Shown: in pieces, positions 60,290 through 64,000 of the stretch
How the letters are laid out: each line of letters starts with the position of its first letter
Numbering within the stretch: position 1 is the stretch's first letter
NCBI RefSeq assembly: GCF_016907435.1
Contig: NZ_JAFBBZ010000001.1
Span: 2,604,001 to 2,668,000, forward strand
Source of the DNA: Nocardioides salarius
Lineage (GTDB): Bacteria; Actinomycetota; Actinomycetes; Propionibacteriales; Nocardioidaceae
Reading direction: 5' to 3'
DNA length: 64,000 bases
Program-made: the position numbers and the translations under genes
Notes under the pieces: model-generated
Databases searched by the model: none
The model's input: only the letters and a program-made list of their open reading frames with translations
Told to the model about the DNA's origin: nothing

Positions 60290-61444
60290 ATGTCGACTCC
60301 TTCTTCTGCCGTCCAGGTCGAGCAGGTCCCCTCCGTCGCCTCGGGCCCGCCCCGGGTCGCCGTCATCGGCGCGGGGATCGTCGGGCTCAGCACCGCCTAC
60401 GCGCTGCTCGAGCGGGGCGTCGAGGTGCGCGTCTACGAGCAGGGCGAGCCCGGCAACGGCCAGTCCGGCGGGGTGTCGCGCATCTTCCGCCACGCCCACG
60501 ACGACCCGCGGCTGGTCGCCGCGGCCCGCGCCAGCCGCGCGGCCTACCGCGAGTGGGGCGAGCGGCTGGGCGTCGAGATGGTCTCCGCGGACGGCGCGGT
60601 CGCGATCGGCCCGGCGGTCGAGGAGCACCTGCCGCTGCTGGTCGACGGCGGCGTCGCCGCCCGCCGCGTCGATGCCGCCGAGCTCGCCCGCCGGGTGCCG
60701 CTGCTGGCCGGTTTCGACGGCCCCGCGATGCTCGACGAGGAGGGCGGCTCGATCCGCACCACCGCGACGATCGCCGCGCTGAGCGCCGCGCTGGGTGACC
60801 GGCTGGTGCGTGACGAGGTGATCTCCGTGCGCCCTGTCGGCGACGGCGAGGGCGAGGGCGTCGAGGTGCGCAGCGGCGGGCGCACCGACACCTACGACCG
60901 GGTCGTGGCCTGCGCCGGGCGCGGCACCCCCGCCCTGGCCCGCACCCTGGGCCTTTCGCTGCCCGTGGCCCAGGCCGCGCACGTGCGGCTGACCTTCGCG
61001 GTGCGGGGCGAGGCGCCCGGCACCCTGGCCACGCTCCAGGACTCCAGCGGCGTCTTCGGCGAGACCGGCGTGTACGCCGCCGCGGCGCCCGGCAACGCGA
61101 CGTACGGCGTCGGGCTGAGCCAGACCACCCCGGCCCGCGACGACGCGAGCCTGCCGGTGCCCGCCGGGCTCGACGAGCTCGCCGCCCGGGCCCGCGACTA
61201 CGTCGCCAGGGCGCTGCCCGGCCTCGACCCCGAGCCCGTCGACGTGCGGCACTGCTGGGTCACCACGCTGCCCTGGAGCGACGACGCGATGGCGGTGTGG
61301 GAGGCCGGCGGGGTGCTGCTCCCGGTCGGGCACAACCTCTACAAGCAGGCGCCCGGGCTGGGCCGCCGCCTCGCGGCCGCCGCCGCCGGCGAGCCGCTCG
61401 ACGCGTCGCTGCGCCCCGAGGCCCGCCTCGGATCCCCGCAGTGA
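60290..61444 (+). CDS. FAD-dependent amine-oxidase-like protein (DAO family)
   Basis: This 384-aa enzyme has the FAD-binding motif VAVIGAGIVGLSTAYALLER (about residues 22-41) and the DAO-family segment GNGQSGGVSRIFRHAHDD, as in sarcosine oxidases (MSOX/SoxA-like). The C-terminus has RHCWVTTLPWSDDAMAVWEA and GVLLPVGHNLYKQAPGLGR, the closing FAD-contact region. It probably oxidises an N-methyl or secondary amine. The substrate is unknown. An internal ATG at 60290 is preferred to the upstream one at 60278 because of the N-terminal composition. Confidence 0.85.
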   Translation: MSTPSSAVQVEQVPSVASGPPRVAVIGAGIVGLSTAYALLERGVEVRVYEQGEPGNGQSGGVSRIFRHAHDDPRLVAAARASRAAYREWGERLGVEMVSADGAVAIGPAVEEHLPLLVDGGVAARRVDAAELARRVPLLAGFDGPAMLDEEGGSIRTTATIAALSAALGDRLVRDEVISVRPVGDGEGEGVEVRSGGRTDTYDRVVACAGRGTPALARTLGLSLPVAQAAHVRLTFAVRGEAPGTLATLQDSSGVFGETGVYAAAAPGNATYGVGLSQTTPARDDASLPVPAGLDELAARARDYVARALPGLDPEPVDVRHCWVTTLPWSDDAMAVWEAGGVLLPVGHNLYKQAPGLGRRLAAAAAGEPLDASLRPEARLGSPQ

Positions 61445-61457
61445 CCCCGGTGTCTGC

Positions 61458-61463
61458 GAGGCT
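61458..61463 (+). promoter_or_regulatory. -10-like hexamer of a leaderless promoter
   Basis: GAGGCT ends 6 bases before the ATG at 61470. Only the A and final T match TANNNT. Confidence 0.3.
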
Positions 61464-61469
61464 GGGCCC

Positions 61470-61907
61470 ATGACCTCGTGGCGTGACTCCCTGAGCAAGA
61501 CCGTGGCCGGTGAGATGGACGAGCTGCTCGACGCCTCGCTCAAGGCCGCCAAGGAGCGGCTCGACGCCGACGACGTGCTGCTCCCGTTCGTGCAGGTCGT
61601 CGAGGACGACGGCAGCCAGGGCACCCGCATGGTCGAGATCGTCGAGGACGTGCGCCCCGACCAGCTGCTCGAGGAGCTCTTCGAGAAGCTGCGCGCCGAG
61701 CGCGACCAGGTGCGCGCGGTCGCCGTCGTCTTCGACGCGATCGTGGGCGGCGCCCGGGCCGTGCAGGTGCTGCTCGAGCACCGCAGCCCGAAGGCGCCCG
61801 CGCTGGTGCTCGCCGCGCCCTACAAGGCGCAGAAGCGCCGCCACCAGATCGGTGAGGTCCGCGCCGCGGAGGGCGAGCGGCGGATCTGGCCCGTCGCCGC
61901 CGACTGA
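61470..61907 (+). CDS. Protein of unknown function
   Basis: This 145-aa soluble protein (MTSWRDSLSKTVAGEMDELL, then RAVAVVFDAIVGGARAVQVL and LVLAAPYKAQKRRHQIGEVR) is not recognised. The pattern of a helical N-terminus and a β-strand-rich middle would fit a small regulatory or carrier domain. It is adjacent to, and probably co-transcribed with, the MFS transporter gene 8 bp downstream. Confidence 0.6.
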   Translation: MTSWRDSLSKTVAGEMDELLDASLKAAKERLDADDVLLPFVQVVEDDGSQGTRMVEIVEDVRPDQLLEELFEKLRAERDQVRAVAVVFDAIVGGARAVQVLLEHRSPKAPALVLAAPYKAQKRRHQIGEVRAAEGERRIWPVAAD

Positions 61908-61915
61908 GCCCGCCG

Positions 61916-63295
61916 ATGGGCACGTCCACCGGCGCCGAGGGCCGCGCCGGGGCGCGCGCCGCCCGGACCCCGCTGCTCGGCCCCCGCTACCGCGGCGCCA
62001 CCACCGGCGCCGTCGCCCTGGTCTTCCTGGCCGCCTTCGAGGCCCTCGCCGTCGCCACCGTGATGCCGGCGGTCACCCGCGACCTCGACGGGCGCGCCTG
62101 GTTCTCGGTGGCCTTCTCCGCCACCCTGGCCGCCAGCGTCGTCGGGATGGTCGCGGTGGGCCTGTGGTCGGACCGCCGCGGCGCGGTGCGCCCGCTGCTG
62201 ACCTCCGTCGCGCTCTTCGCAGCCGGGTTGCTGGCCGCCGGGCTCGCGCCGACCATGGGGCTGCTGGTGGTCGGCCGCTTCCTGCAGGGCCTGGGCCTCG
62301 GCGGCCTCGTCGTCGCCCTCTACGTGCTCGTCGCGCAGGTCTTCGACCCCGTCGACCGGCCCCGCATCCTCGGCCTCTTCGCCGCCGCGTGGGTGCTGCC
62401 CGGGCTGGTCGGGCCGTTCCTGGCCGGCGTCGTCGCCGACACCCTCGGCTGGCGCTGGGTCTTCCTCGGCGTCGTCGCCATCGCCGCCGGGGCGCTCGCG
62501 CTGCTGGTGCCGACCCTGCGCTCGGTCGAGCCGCCCGAGGCCGGCGCCGCGCCCCGGGGCGGCGGCGTACGACGTCTGCTGCTGGCGGCCGCGGTCGCCG
62601 CGGCCGTCGTCGCGCTCAACCTCACCGGGGCCCTGCCCGCCGCGGCCCGGGCCGGGGTCGCCGCGGTCGCGGTCGCCCTCGCGCTGGTCGCCGTGCGCCC
62701 GCTGCTGCCGCGGGGCACCCTGCGCGCCGGGCGCGGCGTACCGGCCGTGATCGCGCAGCGCGGGCTGGTCGGCGGCACCTTCTTCGCCGCCGAGGCCTAC
62801 CTGCCCTTCCTCCTGCAGGAGCAGTACGGCGCCGCCACCTGGGTCAGCGGCCTGGTGCTGACCGTCGCCACGCTGGGCTGGGCCGGGGCGTCGCACGTGC
62901 AGGGTCGGCTCGGCGACCGGCTGCCCGACGAGGCGGCGCTGCGCCTGGGGGCCCTCGTGCTGGGCGCCGGCATCGTGGCGGTGCTGCTGGTCGCGGCGCT
63001 GGGCCTGCCGGGGGTGCTGGTCGGCGCGGGCTGGCTGGTCGCGGCCGCGGGGATGGGGCTGATGTACCCGCGGATCACCTCCACGGTGCTGGCGCGCACC
63101 GCCGTGCACGAGCGCGGCACCGCCTCCTCGGCGGTCACCATCAGCGACTCGGTGGGGGCCGCGGTCGCGGTCGCCGTGGCCGGTCTCGTCTTCACCGCGA
63201 TCGGCACGGCCGCCGACCGGTCGGCCTTCGTGGCGGTGCTCGCGCTCGCGACCGGGCTGGCCGCGCTGTCCATCGTGGTCTCGCGGCGGGCCTAG
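61916..63295 (+). CDS. MFS transporter
   Basis: This 459-aa membrane protein has about 12-14 predicted helices. The family signature lies in the loop after helix 2 (GLWSDRRGAVRPLL, the DxxGRR-like motif) and in helix 4-5 (VGRFLQGLGLGGLVVALYVL). It resembles drug/sugar proton antiporters of the DHA1/DHA2 type. The substrate is unknown. The ATG is 8 bp after the previous stop. A MerR regulator follows 10 bp later, which may control it. Confidence 0.88.
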   Translation: MGTSTGAEGRAGARAARTPLLGPRYRGATTGAVALVFLAAFEALAVATVMPAVTRDLDGRAWFSVAFSATLAASVVGMVAVGLWSDRRGAVRPLLTSVALFAAGLLAAGLAPTMGLLVVGRFLQGLGLGGLVVALYVLVAQVFDPVDRPRILGLFAAAWVLPGLVGPFLAGVVADTLGWRWVFLGVVAIAAGALALLVPTLRSVEPPEAGAAPRGGGVRRLLLAAAVAAAVVALNLTGALPAAARAGVAAVAVALALVAVRPLLPRGTLRAGRGVPAVIAQRGLVGGTFFAAEAYLPFLLQEQYGAATWVSGLVLTVATLGWAGASHVQGRLGDRLPDEAALRLGALVLGAGIVAVLLVAALGLPGVLVGAGWLVAAAGMGLMYPRITSTVLARTAVHERGTASSAVTISDSVGAAVAVAVAGLVFTAIGTAADRSAFVAVLALATGLAALSIVVSRRA

Positions 63296-63298
63296 ACT
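63293..63298 (+). promoter_or_regulatory. -10 hexamer of a leaderless promoter
   Basis: TAGACT ends 7 bases before the GTG at 63306, and it overlaps the stop codon of the MFS gene. Confidence 0.5.
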
Positions 63299-63305
63299 CG
63301 CCGCC

Positions 63306-63701
63306 GTGTCCGCACACATGCAGATCGGCGAGGTCGCCACGCGCACCGGCCTGAGCCTGCGCACGCTGCGCTACTACGAGGAGGTCGGGCTGGTCGCACC
63401 GTCGGCCCGCTCGGCCGGAGGCTTCCGGCTCTACACCGCGCTCGACGTCGACCGCTTCGAGCTCATCAAGCGGATGAAGCCGCTGGACTTCTCGCTCGAG
63501 GACATGCGCGGGCTGCTCGGCGTCGTCGACGCCCTCGACGCCGAGCCCGACGACGCCGAGCGGGCCCGTCTGCTCGGCGAGCTCGAGTCGCTGCGCGCCG
63601 CGGCCGAGGAGCGCGTCGACACGCTGCGCACCCGCCTGGCCTGGGCCGAGGAGTTCGCCGCCGGTCTCGACGAGCGGGTGCGCGCCCAGCGCGACCGGTG
63701 A
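63306..63701 (+). CDS. MerR-family regulator
   Basis: This 131-aa protein has the MerR winged helix (about 5-40, QIGEVATRTGLSLRTLRYYE, then GLVAPSARSAGGFRLYTALD). A long coiled-coil helix follows (about 75-125, RARLLGELESLRAAAEERVD). No cysteine or other obvious effector site is visible. Its position directly after the MFS gene suggests it regulates that transporter. The GTG is supported by the leaderless -10. Confidence 0.88.
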   Translation: MSAHMQIGEVATRTGLSLRTLRYYEEVGLVAPSARSAGGFRLYTALDVDRFELIKRMKPLDFSLEDMRGLLGVVDALDAEPDDAERARLLGELESLRAAAEERVDTLRTRLAWAEEFAAGLDERVRAQRDR

Positions 63702-63763
63702 GCCGGGGCCGCGTGGTGAGCCGTCTCACCGTCGACGATGCAGACTCTCCCGTCACGTCAGGG

Positions 63764-63769
63764 TAGAGT
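63764..63769 (+). promoter_or_regulatory. Possible promoter before the last gene
   Basis: TAGAGT lies 124 bp before the GTG of the cut-off gene. A -35 is not clear. Confidence 0.3.
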
Positions 63770-63892
63770 CGTGCCGTCGGCCGCGGTGTCACGCACCCGC
63801 GCGCCGCTCCAGACCTCGCACCACCATCCCGACGTCGACCGGTCGCAGCGCCGCTCCCGGGCCGACGTGCCACGCACCGCCCAGGAGAGCCC

Positions 63893-64000
63893 GTGAGCAA
63901 CCCCGTGCCCGACCAGTCCTCGCTGCTGCAGCCGTCCGTGGCCCTGCCCCCGGCCGAGACGCACACCGTGCGCGGCGCGCTGCGCCGCCCCTCGATCCTG
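63893..64000 (+). CDS. Start of an unidentified gene (3'-truncated)
   Basis: A GTG with AGGAGA 6 bp upstream opens a frame reading MSNPVPDQSSLLQPSVALPP and GALRRPSIL before the window ends. The sequence is consistent with the start of a SulP-type anion transporter, but too little is visible to support it. Confidence 0.45.
   Translation, partial: MSNPVPDQSSLLQPSVALPPAETHTVRGALRRPSIL

Overview
The window is a chromosomal segment of a very high-GC Gram-positive actinobacterium. I infer Nocardioidaceae, most likely Nocardioides. The reasons are strong G/C preference at third codon positions, an actinobacterial purF-purM-DUF3073-vdh block, ANTAR/GAF regulators, a SigB/F-type sigma factor, Nei2-type DNA glycosylase, RNase J, and many genes whose start codon sits 6-7 bases after a TANNNT -10 hexamer (leaderless transcripts). 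No rRNA or species marker is present, so the genus is inference.

Layout. 1-5.1 kb: end of purQ, a DUF3817 membrane protein, a secreted DUF1906/peptidoglycan-binding protein (minus), purL. 5.1-11.9 kb: arfB, a lipoprotein hydrolase, nei2, an SCO6745-like gene, a sterol-carrier-like protein, a phospholipase D-like protein and an M20 dipeptidase. 12-18.5 kb: a Tat-exported two-subunit molybdenum hydroxylase, then two paralogous GAF histidine kinases. 18.6-22.9 kb: purF, purM, DUF3073, vdh. 22.9-31.4 kb: an unknown repeat-fold protein, a 1107-aa hybrid kinase with a complete phosphorelay, small membrane proteins, and a pair of CorC/HlyC proteins. 31.6-37.1 kb: a dense regulatory cluster (CBS protein, four GAF-ANTAR proteins, a LuxR-type regulator, a SigB/F-type sigma factor). 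37.2-38.8 kb: tRNA-Phe, a LacI regulator, tRNA-Glu, tRNA-Asp.

38.8-42.7 kb is a 3.9-kb decayed integrative element in the 3' end of tRNA-Asp. It has 25-bp direct repeats at both ends, candidate integrase arm sites, a 5'-truncated tyrosine integrase, a RES-Xre toxin-antitoxin pair, and a leftward operon of small unknown genes, one of which looks frameshifted.

42.8-64 kb: zincin-like metallopeptidase, two crcB genes, an RsbW-like ATPase protein, ndh, three 137-bp tandem repeats, a thioesterase, a TetR regulator divergent from a beta-oxidation gene pair, a formaldehyde-dehydrogenase-like enzyme, rnj, prfC, and a probable arsenic module (flavoprotein with a cysteine-rich tail divergent from an ArsR-GNAT fusion, with three operator-like palindromes between them). 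The end holds an amine-oxidase-like flavoprotein, an MFS transporter, a MerR regulator and the start of a cut-off gene.

The purine genes purQ, purL, purF and purM act in one pathway but lie in two groups separated by unrelated genes. The strongest candidates for new biology are the small-gene operon of the integrative element, the ArsR-GNAT/flavoprotein module with its operator array, the GAF-ANTAR/sigma cluster, and the repeat families.
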